64,000 nucleotides of DNA from JBELHR01 sp049607205 (GTDB lineage: Bacteria > Bacteroidota > Bacteroidia > Flavobacteriales > Flavobacteriaceae): contig JBMYWH010000006.1 of NCBI GenBank assembly GCA_049607205.1, positions 1 to 64,000 on the forward strand, written 5' to 3'. Numbering within the stretch: position 1 is the first letter of the stretch; every line of letters begins with the position of its first letter. Below, piece by piece: positions 39,041 to 49,604 of this stretch. Made by a program: the position numbers and the translations under genes. Below the pieces are notes generated by a model. It made no database searches. It was not told where the DNA came from and saw only the letters and a program-made list of their open reading frames with translations.

Positions 39041-39664
39041 ATGAGAAATACGATTATTCGATTAATTGTGATCTTAGGAATTTTATCTACCCCTCGTTTA
39101 AGTTTTGCAAAGAGCTTTTACGTTCCTAAATCTGAAGAAGTTGCTACTGTTCTTACAAAAGAGCAGATAGCTGAACAAGGTTCCACGGAGTATTTACCTA
39201 TTCCGTACCTAGGCAAAACATTTACAGGCTTCAAAGAAGCCTTAGCGTTTAAGGAATCCCAAGGGCGCTATCAAATTATTAATGCCTATGGATATTTAGG
39301 GAAATATCAATTCGGTAAATCCACTTTAAAGCGATTTAACATTGATCATCCCAATGAATTCCTTAAAGACCAGGAGTTACAGGAAAAAGCGTTTACAGCT
39401 TTATGCCAGGTGAACAAATGGATTTTAAGAAAAGATATCAAAAGAATGGTAGGTAGACGTATTAACGGTATTACCATTACTGAATCCGGTATCTTAGCTG
39501 CCGCCCATTTAGGTGGAGCAGGAAATGTAAAAAAATATCTACGAAGTTGGGGGAAATACCAATTCGTTGATGGGTTTGGAACAAATCTTGAAGAATATTT
39601 AATTCGATTTTCGGGTTATGATACTTCTGCGATTGAAGCCAATAGATTCCCTGAAATTTCCTAA
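39041..39664 (+). CDS. Secreted lysozyme-like (lytic-transglycosylase-fold) protein
   Basis: A 207-residue exported protein with a signal peptide (about 1-23, ending LSFA). The mature part carries a lysozyme-like motif: a possible catalytic Glu in ALAFKESQGRYQIIN and GYLGKYQFGKSTLKRF, then ILAAAHLGGAGNVKKYL near the end, similar to flavobacterial proteins often labelled peptidoglycan-binding. It follows the dapF-mltG operon under its own -7 box, so a wall role is likely. Its stop overlaps the convergent RsmI-like gene by 4 nt. Confidence 0.72.
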   Translation: MRNTIIRLIVILGILSTPRLSFAKSFYVPKSEEVATVLTKEQIAEQGSTEYLPIPYLGKTFTGFKEALAFKESQGRYQIINAYGYLGKYQFGKSTLKRFNIDHPNEFLKDQELQEKAFTALCQVNKWILRKDIKRMVGRRINGITITESGILAAAHLGGAGNVKKYLRSWGKYQFVDGFGTNLEEYLIRFSGYDTSAIEANRFPEIS

Positions 39665-40377
39665 TTATTAACATGGATTATAAAGAGAGCCGGACGTTTG
39701 TGAATGTCTGGCTTTTCTTTTTTCCATTGCTTAATTTTTTTTGTTTTAATCCATTGTGTTTCTAAAGATAAGTCACAAGCAATACAAAGTTCAGTCTCTG
39801 GACTTAAAAAGCTCATAAAATCTTCAATCAATTTATTATTTCTATATGGAGTTTCTATAAAAGACTGAGATTGCCCCTCTTCCCTCGATCGACGTTCAAA
39901 CTTTTGGATAGCCTTTTTTCGCTCAGACTTTTCAATAGGCAAGTAACCATTAAATGCAAAACTCTGACCATTCATACCCGAAGCCATCATTCCTAATAGT
40001 ATCGAAGAAGGACCTACTAGAGGCTTAACCTCAATTCCCTTTCTATGCGCAAGAAGAACTACTTCTGCGCCAGGATCTGCAACACCAGGAACACCAGCAT
40101 CAGAGACCAGGCCCATATTTATTCCTTGATCACAAGTATCGAGATATGTATTAACCTCATTTCTATCGACATGTTTATGTAAGGGGAATAAATTAAGCTC
40201 AGACTGAGGTAATTCAGGACAAATATTTTTTATAAACTTACGAGCTTCTTTAGGGTTTTCAACAACAAAATAACGTAATTCCCCAACAACTTTCTGCACT
40301 GTATGCGACATTAAATCAAGTGCCTCACCACCACCTAAGGTGTTGGGAATCAGATATAAAATTCCTTTTTGATTCAT
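39661..40377 (-). CDS. RsmI-like tetrapyrrole-methylase-family SAM methyltransferase
   Basis: A 238-residue member of the TP-methylase family to which 16S rRNA methyltransferase RsmI belongs. It has NMGLVSDAGVPGVADPGAEVV and VKPLVGPSSILLGMMASGM, the cofactor-pocket motifs, and FIETPYRNNKLIEDF. It is a shorter, divergent RsmI paralogue typical of Bacteroidota, so the exact target is uncertain. It overlaps the phosphatase gene by 4 nt, in the order dnaA-phosphatase-methyltransferase that is common in this phylum. Confidence 0.85.
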   Translation of the reverse strand: MNQKGILYLIPNTLGGGEALDLMSHTVQKVVGELRYFVVENPKEARKFIKNICPELPQSELNLFPLHKHVDRNEVNTYLDTCDQGINMGLVSDAGVPGVADPGAEVVLLAHRKGIEVKPLVGPSSILLGMMASGMNGQSFAFNGYLPIEKSERKKAIQKFERRSREEGQSQSFIETPYRNNKLIEDFMSFLSPETELCIACDLSLETQWIKTKKIKQWKKEKPDIHKRPALFIIHVNN

Positions 40378-40826
40378 AAAATTCTTTTTCTCACCATGTA
40401 ATTACATACATCATCTAACAAATCATAAACATGTCTGAACCCAGAATGCCCACCATAGTAAGGGTCTGGTACTTCATTGGGCACATTATCAATTACGGAC
40501 AGAATTAATTTGACCTTAGCTCGATAATCATCTGAAGGTAGCAAGGACATAATATTATCGAAATTCGCCTGATCCATCGCAAATATATAATCAAACTCTT
40601 CAAAGTCCTCTACAACAAATTTTCTGGCTCTTTGATTGGAAATATCAATTCCATGATCCATAGCAACTTCAATGGAACGAACATCTGGTTTCTCACCAAT
40701 ATGGTAAGCACCAGTTCCAGCTGAATCCACAAATACCTCAGAGGAGTCTACCTTAGATTCAAGTATACCTTGAGCTAATGGAGATCGGCATATATTGCCT
40801 AAACAGACCATTAGCACCCGTTTCAT
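40374..40826 (-). CDS. Low-molecular-weight protein-tyrosine phosphatase
   Basis: A 150-residue LMW-PTP with the P-loop CLGNICRS (Cys8, Arg14, Ser15) and the general-acid loop DPYYGG (near residue 119). All catalytic residues are intact. Substrates could be tyrosine-phosphorylated proteins in polysaccharide export or arginine phosphates; nothing here decides. It is coupled to dnaA (1-nt overlap) and to the methyltransferase (4-nt overlap). Confidence 0.92.
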   Translation of the reverse strand: MKRVLMVCLGNICRSPLAQGILESKVDSSEVFVDSAGTGAYHIGEKPDVRSIEVAMDHGIDISNQRARKFVVEDFEEFDYIFAMDQANFDNIMSLLPSDDYRAKVKLILSVIDNVPNEVPDPYYGGHSGFRHVYDLLDDVCNYMVRKRIL

Positions 40827-42259
40827 TAGAATGAAAGTTTTTCAGTAAGATCATCTACATACTTCTTGTACTGCTTGTCAGTTTCTGTAAGATTATCAAC
40901 AGTTTTACAAGCGTGAAGCACGGTAGCATGATCCCTTTTTCCAATTTGCGCACCTATACTAGCTAAAGAGGATTTCGTCATATGCTTTGCAAAATACATC
41001 GCAAGTTGTCTCGCTTGGACTACATGACGCTTTCTTGTTTTACTCTGAAGTGTCGCTACGTCCATATCAAAATACTTAGAAACAACCTTTTGAATATGCT
41101 CAATAGAAATTTCCTTTTTCGTATTCTTAACGAACTTGTCTACAATTTGCTTTGCCAGACTTAAGGTGAATTCTTTTCTATTAAATGAAGCTTGGGCAAT
41201 CATAGAAATCACAACTCCTTCTAATTCACGTACGTTATTCTTTATGTTCTTAGCAATATATTCAACGATTTCTTCTGGCATTTCTACCCCATCGCGATAG
41301 AGCTTATTTTGAAGTATTGAAACTCTAGTTTCAAAATCGGGAGATTGCAATTCAGCAGATAAACCCCACTTAAATCTAGATAATAAACGCTGTTCAATAT
41401 CCTGCATATCAACAGGAGCCTTATCTGAAGTCAGAATCACTTGTTTTCCATTCTGATGTAGGTGGTTAAAGATGTGGAAAAACACATCTTGAGTACCCGC
41501 CTTTCCCGATAAAAACTGAACATCATCAATGATCAACACATCAATCATTTGATAAAAATGAATAAAATCATTTCTTGTATTACCTTTCACCGAATCAATA
41601 AACTGTTGTGTAAATTTTTCAGAAGAGATATACAATACCGTTTTATCCGGATACTTGTCTTTAATTTGAACCCCAATGGCATGAGCCACATGAGTTTTAC
41701 CTAAACCAACACCTCCATAAATCAACAATGGGTTAAAAGAAGTTCCTCCAGGTTTATTAGCTACAGCTAAACCCGCAGAACGAGCAAGTCTGTTCGAATC
41801 ACCTTCAACAAAATTATCAAAGTTATAATTCGGATTCAATTGAGATTCAATTTTTACTTTTTGAATTCCAGGAATGACAAATGGATTCTTAAGTTCACGC
41901 TTATCTAAATCAAGAGGCACGGTAACTTTCTGGCTCTTAATTGGGTTTCGATTCGAACTCGGAATTTTAACCGTTTGTGGTTGAGTGCTACTATAGGTGT
42001 TTTCCATTTTCACATCATATATCAACTTGGCATCATCTCCTAATTCTCTCACGAGTGCAACTCGTAATAATTTAATGTAATGCTCCTCCAACCATTCATA
42101 AAAAAACTTACTAGGCACCTGAATTGTTAAGGCCTCTCCAGAAACTTTAATTGGCTTGATTGGTTCAAACCATGTCTTAAAGGCTTGTGGTTTAATGTTG
42201 TCCTTGATAAACACAAGACAAGAATCCCACACATATTCAGCTGATTTAGTCATTATCAT
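40826..42259 (-). CDS. dnaA: Chromosomal replication initiator protein DnaA
   Basis: Binds DnaA boxes and opens oriC. A 477-residue protein with domain I (about 1-85), a variable linker, the AAA+ domain with Walker A GGVGLGKTH (about 182-190) and Walker B VLIIDDVQFL, and the C-terminal helix-turn-helix (about 385-475) with IGAQIGKRDHATVLHACKTV. The start may be ATG 42259 or, two codons later, ATG 42253. A DnaA box and a perfect inverted repeat lie in the 156-bp upstream gap, consistent with autoregulation. Confidence 0.98.
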   Translation of the reverse strand: MIMTKSAEYVWDSCLVFIKDNIKPQAFKTWFEPIKPIKVSGEALTIQVPSKFFYEWLEEHYIKLLRVALVRELGDDAKLIYDVKMENTYSSTQPQTVKIPSSNRNPIKSQKVTVPLDLDKRELKNPFVIPGIQKVKIESQLNPNYNFDNFVEGDSNRLARSAGLAVANKPGGTSFNPLLIYGGVGLGKTHVAHAIGVQIKDKYPDKTVLYISSEKFTQQFIDSVKGNTRNDFIHFYQMIDVLIIDDVQFLSGKAGTQDVFFHIFNHLHQNGKQVILTSDKAPVDMQDIEQRLLSRFKWGLSAELQSPDFETRVSILQNKLYRDGVEMPEEIVEYIAKNIKNNVRELEGVVISMIAQASFNRKEFTLSLAKQIVDKFVKNTKKEISIEHIQKVVSKYFDMDVATLQSKTRKRHVVQARQLAMYFAKHMTKSSLASIGAQIGKRDHATVLHACKTVDNLTETDKQYKKYVDDLTEKLSF

Positions 42260-42285
42260 TTAGTAAAAAGTAATTGTTAATTTTA

Positions 42286-42304
42286 TGTTAAGGAATACTT
42301 AACA
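42286..42304. repeat. Perfect inverted repeat upstream of dnaA
   Basis: TGTTAAG (42286-42292), 5 nt, CTTAACA (42298-42304), 26 nt before the dnaA ATG. It has the size of a dimeric-regulator site; the binding protein is unknown. Confidence 0.45.
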
Positions 42305-42330
42305 GAACCCCCTTCGATTCAATACAAAAT

Positions 42331-42339
42331 TGTGAATAA
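42331..42339 (-). promoter_or_regulatory. DnaA box
   Basis: TTATTCACA on the minus strand matches the DnaA box TTATnCACA, 71 nt upstream of dnaA. It is followed to the right by about 70 bp of very A/T-rich DNA. A single box suits autoregulation. I did not see the cluster expected for a full oriC. Confidence 0.55.
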
Positions 42340-42415
42340 ATTTCATTATAAAAAAATGATTTTAGTATTGATTTATAACTTTTTTATGCTTAATATATCA
42401 CAATAAATTTTCAAC

Positions 42416-42844
42416 ATGCTGAAACATCAAATTAATTTTAGAGTAAGATATTGTGAGACAGATCAAATGGGCTTCGTTCATCATGGGAACTATGCTCAAT
42501 ACTTTGAAATGGGCAGAATAGAATGGCTCCGAAATTTCGGACTTTCCTATAAAACAATGGAGTCCGAGGGGATTGCGCTCCCTGTGGTCAATTTACAAAC
42601 TAATTTTTTAAAACCATGCTTTTATGATGATTTATTGAGCCTTGAAACTGAAATATCAGCATTTCCTACAGCAAAAATTCAATTCACCTATAAACTCAAA
42701 AGAGAAGGTATACTTGTTTCCACAGGGGAAACTACACTAGTCTTTGTTGATAGTATTAAACAGCGTCCAATGAAGGCTCCAGATCACTTTATGGAAATGT
42801 TAAAAAAGAAAATAAATCAAGATGAAATTTTGAGCTCTAAATGA
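42416..42844 (+). CDS. YbgC-family acyl-CoA thioesterase
   Basis: A 142-residue hot-dog-fold thioesterase that hydrolyses acyl-CoA or acyl-ACP. The active-site stretch RYCETDQMGFVHHGNYAQYFE (Asp16 with the following His-His-Gly-Asn-Tyr) matches the 4-hydroxybenzoyl-CoA thioesterase/YbgC type. Its end overlaps the convergent YigZ gene by 28 nt. It is divergent from dnaA across a 156-bp gap; no clear TAnnTTTG box was found for it. Confidence 0.9.
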   Translation: MLKHQINFRVRYCETDQMGFVHHGNYAQYFEMGRIEWLRNFGLSYKTMESEGIALPVVNLQTNFLKPCFYDDLLSLETEISAFPTAKIQFTYKLKREGILVSTGETTLVFVDSIKQRPMKAPDHFMEMLKKKINQDEILSSK

Positions 42845-43428
42845 TGATTTAGAGAGAATATCTCATAAACTTTCTCAAACTGACTTTGTAAAACACCTAG
42901 TTCGAATTTACAGTCTAAAGCTAATTCTTGACTTAACACCTTTAAATCAAAATCCTTTATAAGGCGCATGACCTTATTCATTTGATCGTAGTTACATTTA
43001 ACTCTAAATTTTTTCAATATAGGAAAGTCTATGGTTTCTACTACTTCTAAAATTTCTTGACTAGATGTTTTATAAGCTTGAATTAATCCTCCAACACCTA
43101 ATTTAACTCCTCCAAAATAGCGAACTACAACCACTAAAACATCAGTTAAACCATAGGCCAAAATCTGCCCATAAATAGGTTGACCTGCAGAGTTACTCGG
43201 TTCACCATCATCGTTTACCCTGTAATCCTTACCTTCTTCACCTAATCTATAGGCATAACACCAGTGCCTAGCAGCATGATGTTTCTTCTTTACTATGACT
43301 AAGGCAGCTTTAACCTCTTCTTCATTGCGAACAGGGAAAGCGTAAGAGATAAATTTACTTCCTTTTTCCTTAAACAAGGCCTCCATATCATTTTCTCTGA
43401 TACTGCTGTAAAAATCTTTATTTTCCAA
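42817..43428 (-). CDS. YigZ/IMPACT-family protein
   Basis: A 203-residue protein with the IMPACT N-terminal domain (about 10-120; HHAARHWCYAYRLG, RVNDDGEPSNSAGQPIYGQI, VVVVRYFGGVKLGVGGLIQAY) and a ferredoxin-like C-terminal domain. Relatives are linked to translation control and nucleic-acid binding, but the bacterial role is not settled. It is coupled to ribD (11-nt overlap) and overlaps the convergent thioesterase by 28 nt. Confidence 0.9.
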   Translation of the reverse strand: MENKDFYSSIRENDMEALFKEKGSKFISYAFPVRNEEEVKAALVIVKKKHHAARHWCYAYRLGEEGKDYRVNDDGEPSNSAGQPIYGQILAYGLTDVLVVVVRYFGGVKLGVGGLIQAYKTSSQEILEVVETIDFPILKKFRVKCNYDQMNKVMRLIKDFDLKVLSQELALDCKFELGVLQSQFEKVYEIFSLNHHLELKISS

Positions 43429-44536
43429 TCTCTATATTTTCTTGAGTATTTAAAAATGATTCGTATACTGAATTGTTCAATGGCTTATAAACCCTAAAAC
43501 TATTGTCGCGAAATAGAAGTGATTGCTTTAGACTTCCTTCAAAATGATCTAGTGAAATTCCTGAATCAAATTTTGAAGCCCCCATATATTCGTGAATTTC
43601 ATCCCATAGACCTTGATTTAGATACGAATTCAACACCTGCGCTCCACCTTCAACAATAAGAGATTGAACTCCTAAATCGAATAAATAACTAAGTACAAAA
43701 CTATTCACATCAACAGACGTATCCATAACAACATATTCAACCTGATCAGAAATTGGTCCACTTACTAGAGCGCTTTTCTCCGTAAATATCAATGTGGGCA
43801 CATTATCATTAAATATTGAATATTCCAGAGGTATCTCTAGATTTCGATCTACAATGACTCTAAGTAAATTAGTTCCACCCCACAATCTAGTAGTCAATGT
43901 CGGGTTATCTTTCAAAATAGTGTTTTTTCCTACCAGAATTGCCTGCTCTAAAGCTCGAAATTTATGAACATGAACTTTTGAAAGCGAATTACTAATCCAG
44001 TTAGGTCGCGCATCATCCAAATGATTTACGGATCTTATTTGATCCAAAAAGCCATCCTTAGATTTAGCATATTTTAAGGTTATATAAGGTCGTTTAGACA
44101 AATGATAGGTGAAAAACCTCTTGTTTAACTCAAAGGCCTGCTGTGGAAAAAAACCATAAGAAACTTCTATACCTGCCCTTTGTAATTTTTGAATCCCTAA
44201 GCCTCTCACCTCTTTGAATGGGTCAACCGAAGCAATAACCACTCTAGGAACCTTATAAGAGATAAGTAAATCAGAACATGGAGGTGTCTTCCCGAAATGT
44301 GCACAAGGTTCAAGACTCACATAAACAGTTGCCTTATTTAAAAGTTCTTTGTTTTCAACTGACTCAATTGCTCTGACTTCTGCATGCCCTTCACCTGCCT
44401 TTTTATGCCACCCCTCTCCAATGATTTGATCATCGACTACGATAACACAGCCCACCATAGGATTAGGATATGTCAATCCTAAGCCGTTTTTAGCCAGCTC
44501 TAAGCTTCTCAAAAGATATTTTTCTTGTATCTTCAC
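43418..44536 (-). CDS. ribD: Bifunctional riboflavin biosynthesis deaminase/reductase
   Basis: Catalyses the second and third steps after GTP cyclohydrolase in riboflavin synthesis. A 372-residue protein: N-terminal cytidine-deaminase-like domain with zinc ligands His51, Cys78, Cys87 and catalytic Glu53 (HAEVRAIE, EPCAHFGKTPPC), and a C-terminal DHFR-like reductase (about 145-365). The start is GTG at 44536; no ATG fits the family N-terminus (KIQEKYLLRSLELAKNGLGLTYPNP). A TAAATTTG box ends 4 nt before the GTG, so the mRNA may be leaderless. Confidence 0.95.
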   Translation of the reverse strand: MKIQEKYLLRSLELAKNGLGLTYPNPMVGCVIVVDDQIIGEGWHKKAGEGHAEVRAIESVENKELLNKATVYVSLEPCAHFGKTPPCSDLLISYKVPRVVIASVDPFKEVRGLGIQKLQRAGIEVSYGFFPQQAFELNKRFFTYHLSKRPYITLKYAKSKDGFLDQIRSVNHLDDARPNWISNSLSKVHVHKFRALEQAILVGKNTILKDNPTLTTRLWGGTNLLRVIVDRNLEIPLEYSIFNDNVPTLIFTEKSALVSGPISDQVEYVVMDTSVDVNSFVLSYLFDLGVQSLIVEGGAQVLNSYLNQGLWDEIHEYMGASKFDSGISLDHFEGSLKQSLLFRDNSFRVYKPLNNSVYESFLNTQENIEIGK

Positions 44537-44540
44537 CCCA

Positions 44541-44548
44541 CAAATTTA
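44541..44548 (-). promoter_or_regulatory. -7 box placed 4 nt before the ribD GTG
   Basis: TAAATTTG on the minus strand, then TGGG, then GTG. It lies in a 23-bp divergent gap; its upstream half reaches into the start of the plus-strand GNAT gene, so the two promoters must overlap. Confidence 0.55.
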
Positions 44549-44559
44549 CATATATTTAT

Positions 44560-45054
44560 ATGAACTCTGAACTTATTTCCATAAGAGAAATTCAAGAGCA
44601 AGATAATGAGCAAATTGCTCTAATAATTAGAAAAGTCATCCTGGAATTTGGAGCACCCAAAGTCGGAACGGCTTACGAAGATCCGGCTTTAGAAAACATG
44701 TATTTACACTACAAAAAAAGCAGAAGCGCCTATTTTGTTTTAACTCAAAATGACATGGTTATAGGAGTTGCTGGAATTGCCCCTCTCGAAAATGGACCTG
44801 AGGACATATGTGAATTACAAAAAATGTATTTTTTACCTGAAACAAGAGGTAAAGGCTTGGGTAAAAGAATGATTGAAACTTGCTTAAATAAAGCAGAGCA
44901 GCTTGGATACAAACAATGTTATATTGAAACAATGGAAAATATGAAAGCTGCCCAAAACCTCTATCAAAAAAACGGATTTAAATCACTGGACAAGCCTTTA
45001 GGAGACACGGGCCACTATTCTTGTCAAGTATGGTTTTTAAAAGACATTTCATGA
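44560..45054 (+). CDS. GNAT-family N-acetyltransferase
   Basis: A 164-residue acetyltransferase with motif A in LQKMYFLPETRGKGLGKRMIETCL (RGKGLG core, about 98-103) and motif B ETMENMKAAQNLYQKNGF. Acceptor unknown. It is coupled to prmC by an ATGA overlap, so the two are read as one unit; a protein-modification role is possible but only by proximity. Confidence 0.88.
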   Translation: MNSELISIREIQEQDNEQIALIIRKVILEFGAPKVGTAYEDPALENMYLHYKKSRSAYFVLTQNDMVIGVAGIAPLENGPEDICELQKMYFLPETRGKGLGKRMIETCLNKAEQLGYKQCYIETMENMKAAQNLYQKNGFKSLDKPLGDTGHYSCQVWFLKDIS

Positions 45055-45890
45055 ATCTAAAGAATCTAAGAACATCATTTTTCAAAGACCTCAAAGAGCA
45101 GTACCCTCGAGAGGAATTAGAAAATATATTTAAAATTCTCATTGAGGATAAATACCACATTGCCCCCATTCAAATTGCTTTAGACCCCGAACTTACTTTA
45201 GGCAAGGAGAATTTGAATGAGTTTAATAAAGATGTAGAGTATTTAAAAAAACACATGCCTGTGCAACATATTACAGGTAAAACTATTTTTTGTGGATTAC
45301 CATTTAAGGTTGGACCTGAGGTTCTTATTCCAAGACCTGAAACCGAGGAACTCGTTTATCTTATTCAAAAAGATTTAATGAATAGTAAAAAAAGATTGAA
45401 AATAATCGATTTATGCACAGGTTCGGGATGTATCGCAATCAGCTTAGCTAAACTCCTAGGAGACCAAGTAGAGGTAACCGCTTTGGATACTTCTATAGAA
45501 GCATTGGAAACTGCGAAACAAAATGCTACAATGAATAAGGTTGACATACGGTTTATAAAAGAAAATCTTCTTAGCATGTCAAAACTCGATCAAGCCTACG
45601 ACATTGTCGTTAGTAATCCTCCTTATGTAAGAGATCTAGAAAAAAAAGAAATCGATGCTAATGTTTTAGATTACGAACCACATTTAGCATTATTTGTTAA
45701 AGATAATGATCCCTTAATTTTTTATTCTAAAATTGGGCAGATCACCCCTAAAACCAGTCGGATATATTTCGAAATTAATCAATATTTAGGTCCACAAACT
45801 AAAACTTGTCTGGAAGAGCTAGGATGGGATTCCGTGGAACTTATTAAAGATTATAAAGGAAATGATCGAATGATTAGAACAGCCTTTTAG
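45051..45890 (+). CDS. prmC: Release-factor glutamine N5-methyltransferase
   Basis: Methylates the GGQ glutamine of release factors 1 and 2. A 279-residue protein: helical N-terminal domain (about 1-85), then a Rossmann methyltransferase with [14 protein letters not shown] for SAM and the catalytic NPPY in [10 protein letters not shown]. The start is ATG 45051, which overlaps the GNAT stop as ATGA; a longer frame to 45021 adds residues outside the family. Confidence 0.95.
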   Translation: MNLKNLRTSFFKDLKEQYPREELENIFKILIEDKYHIAPIQIALDPELTLGKENLNEFNKDVEYLKKHMPVQHITGKTIFCGLPFKVGPEVLIPRPETEELVYLIQKDLMNSKKRLKIIDLCTGSGCIAISLAKLLGDQVEVTALDTSIEALETAKQNATMNKVDIRFIKENLLSMSKLDQAYDIVVSNPPYVRDLEKKEIDANVLDYEPHLALFVKDNDPLIFYSKIGQITPKTSRIYFEINQYLGPQTKTCLEELGWDSVELIKDYKGNDRMIRTAF

Positions 45891-45897
45891 ATTTATT

Positions 45898-45905
45898 TAT
45901 CTTTG
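45898..45905 (+). promoter_or_regulatory. -7 box placed 4 nt before the trmD start
   Basis: TATCTTTG, then TCCC, then the trmD ATG at 45910, all within the 19-nt gap after prmC. The placement equals that at dapF, bamD and ribD. Confidence 0.55.
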
Positions 45906-45909
45906 TCCC

Positions 45910-46587
45910 ATGAGAATTGATATAATTTCGGTAAGCCCAGAACTACTTAAAAGTCCCTTTGAATATTCGATTATAAAAAGAGCGATAGATAAAGATTTAG
46001 TGGAAGTGCACTTTCACGATTTACGTGACTACGCAGTGAATAATTATGGTAAAATTGATGACTATCAATTTGGAGGTGGTGCTGGCATGGTTTTAATGAT
46101 TGAACCCATAGAAAAAATCATTGAACAGTTAAAGGCTGAAAGGATTTATGACGAGATCATATATATGACTCCAGATGCTCCTACCTTAAATCAAAAAACC
46201 GCAAATCATTTATCCCTGAAGGAGAATTTAATTATTCTATGTGGACATTACAAAGGGGTAGACCAGCGTGTAAGAGAATTATTTATCACTAAGGAAATTT
46301 CCATTGGAGACTATGTTTTAAGTGGAGGTGAACTTGGTGCAGCAGTACTTTGCGACAGCATAATCAGATTAATTCCTGGAGTTTTAGGTGATGAAACTTC
46401 TGCCCTAACAGATTCTTTCCAAGACGACTTACTAAGTCCACCTGTATACACGAGACCTGCAAAATACAAAGATTTAGAAGTTCCGGAGGTTTTACTGTCT
46501 GGAAACTTTCCAAAAATAGAACAATGGAGAACCGAGAAAGCTCTGGAAAGAACTCAATCAATAAGACCTGATTTACTTGAAGATTAA
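45910..46587 (+). CDS. trmD: tRNA (guanine-37-N1)-methyltransferase
   Basis: Makes m1G37 in tRNAs reading CNN codons, preventing frameshifts. A 225-residue SPOUT enzyme with the trefoil-knot motifs [25 protein letters not shown] and [13 protein letters not shown], which hold SAM. In many bacteria it sits between rimM and rplS; here rplS follows, but rpsP and rimM are not upstream. A weak hairpin lies over its stop codon. Confidence 0.97.
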   Translation: MRIDIISVSPELLKSPFEYSIIKRAIDKDLVEVHFHDLRDYAVNNYGKIDDYQFGGGAGMVLMIEPIEKIIEQLKAERIYDEIIYMTPDAPTLNQKTANHLSLKENLIILCGHYKGVDQRVRELFITKEISIGDYVLSGGELGAAVLCDSIIRLIPGVLGDETSALTDSFQDDLLSPPVYTRPAKYKDLEVPEVLLSGNFPKIEQWRTEKALERTQSIRPDLLED

Positions 46588-46603
46588 GACTTTAAGTTTT
46601 TTT
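46576..46603 (+). terminator. Possible weak terminator of trmD
   Basis: CTTGAAG (46576-46582) pairs with CTTTAAG (46590-46596) with one G-U pair, followed by seven Ts. It includes the trmD stop codon and is low in GC, so it may allow read-through to rplS. Confidence 0.35.
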
Positions 46604-46623
46604 CTGTTTTCTAATTTTTTTCA

Positions 46624-46631
46624 TACATTTG
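46624..46631 (+). promoter_or_regulatory. -7 box of the rplS promoter
   Basis: TACATTTG fits TAnnTTTG. Transcription from here would start near 46635, directly at the 5' arm of the leader hairpin (46637-46677). Confidence 0.6.
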
Positions 46632-46636
46632 CACTC

Positions 46637-46677
46637 TCAAAATCAACCTCTGACGAAAAACGTGAACGTTGTTTTGA
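46637..46677 (+). promoter_or_regulatory. Candidate ribosomal-protein leader RNA of rplS
   Basis: 5' arm TCAAAAtCAAC (46637-46647) pairs with 3' arm GTTGTTTTGA (46668-46677): 10 bp with one bulged U. The 20-nt internal part can form a small ACG/CGT hairpin (46653-46663). It begins about 2 nt after the predicted transcription start and ends 20 nt before the L19 ATG, where a protein could block translation. Autoregulation by L19 is inferred from position. Confidence 0.5.
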
Positions 46678-46697
46678 AAAACCATAAATAATTAAAC

Positions 46698-47051
46698 ATG
46701 GAATCATTAATTAAATTTGTCCAAGACGAATTTGTTACAAGAAAAGAGTTACCAGAATTTGGAGCTGGGGATACAATCACTGTATACTACCAAATTAAAG
46801 AGGGTAACAAAACAAGAACTCAGTTTTTCAAAGGAGTTGTAATTCAAAGAAGAGGTCAAGGTGCTTCTGAAACTTTTACAATTCGTAAAATGTCTGGAAC
46901 AGTTGGTGTGGAGCGTATTTTCCCAGTAAACTTACCAGCAATTGAAAAAATTGAAGTAAACAAATACGGTAAAGTTCGTAGAGCACGTATCTTCTACTTT
47001 AGAGAACTTACTGGTAAAAAAGCAAGAATCAAAGAACGCGTTCGTAGATAA
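46698..47051 (+). CDS. rplS: 50S ribosomal protein L19 (bL19)
   Basis: A large-subunit protein at the 30S/50S interface. The 117 residues contain the family motifs [35 protein letters not shown] and [18 protein letters not shown]. Length is normal. It has its own promoter and leader after trmD and a strong terminator after the stop. Confidence 0.98.
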   Translation: MESLIKFVQDEFVTRKELPEFGAGDTITVYYQIKEGNKTRTQFFKGVVIQRRGQGASETFTIRKMSGTVGVERIFPVNLPAIEKIEVNKYGKVRRARIFYFRELTGKKARIKERVRR

Positions 47052-47069
47052 TTTGCTTTTACAAAACAG

Positions 47070-47100
47070 GCCTTATTCTTCTAGAATAAGGCTTTTTTTT
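47070..47100 (+). terminator. Intrinsic terminator of rplS
   Basis: GCCTTATTCT (47070-47079) pairs with AGAATAAGGC (47083-47092) around TCT and is followed by eight Ts. Confidence 0.9.
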
Positions 47101-47219
47101 TACACCATTATGAAAACGATTTCGCAATTGCGTAAAAAAATCACATCAAAATTGTGAACTCTATAAAAATACCTCATAATTAATATGGTTTTAGCCTGAG
47201 AAAAACATTACCTTTTTTA

Positions 47220-47227
47220 TATATTTG
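47220..47227 (+). promoter_or_regulatory. -7 box of the icd promoter
   Basis: TATATTTG fits TAnnTTTG, 47 nt before the GTG start of icd. No -33 TTG at normal spacing. Confidence 0.5.
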
Positions 47228-47256
47228 TCCGGTTTTGAACCAAATTGAATGTCTAA

Positions 47257-49488
<2,232 letters not shown>

Positions 49489-49510
49489 AACTAATTTTAT
49501 AGTTTATAAG

Positions 49511-49541
49511 GACCAAACTTTAGGGTTTGGTCTTTTTTTTT
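49511..49541 (+). terminator. Intrinsic terminator of icd
   Basis: GACCAAAC (49511-49518) and GTTTGGTC (49525-49532) pair around 6 nt and are followed by nine Ts. Confidence 0.85.
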
Positions 49542-49604
49542 GCAAATAATTAACATTTTTGGAATAGTTTTTGCATACTTTTCACACAACATAACCAAAT
49601 CAAT

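Noticed and set aside
42260..42415. Full replication origin at dnaA
   Set aside because: Only one DnaA box was found in the gap, and no cluster in the flanks, so an oriC call is not justified.
47123..47132. Palindrome CGCAATTGCG upstream of icd
   Set aside because: Short and self-complementary, 88 nt before the icd -7 box, with no second copy seen nearby. It could be an operator, but nothing supports this beyond symmetry.
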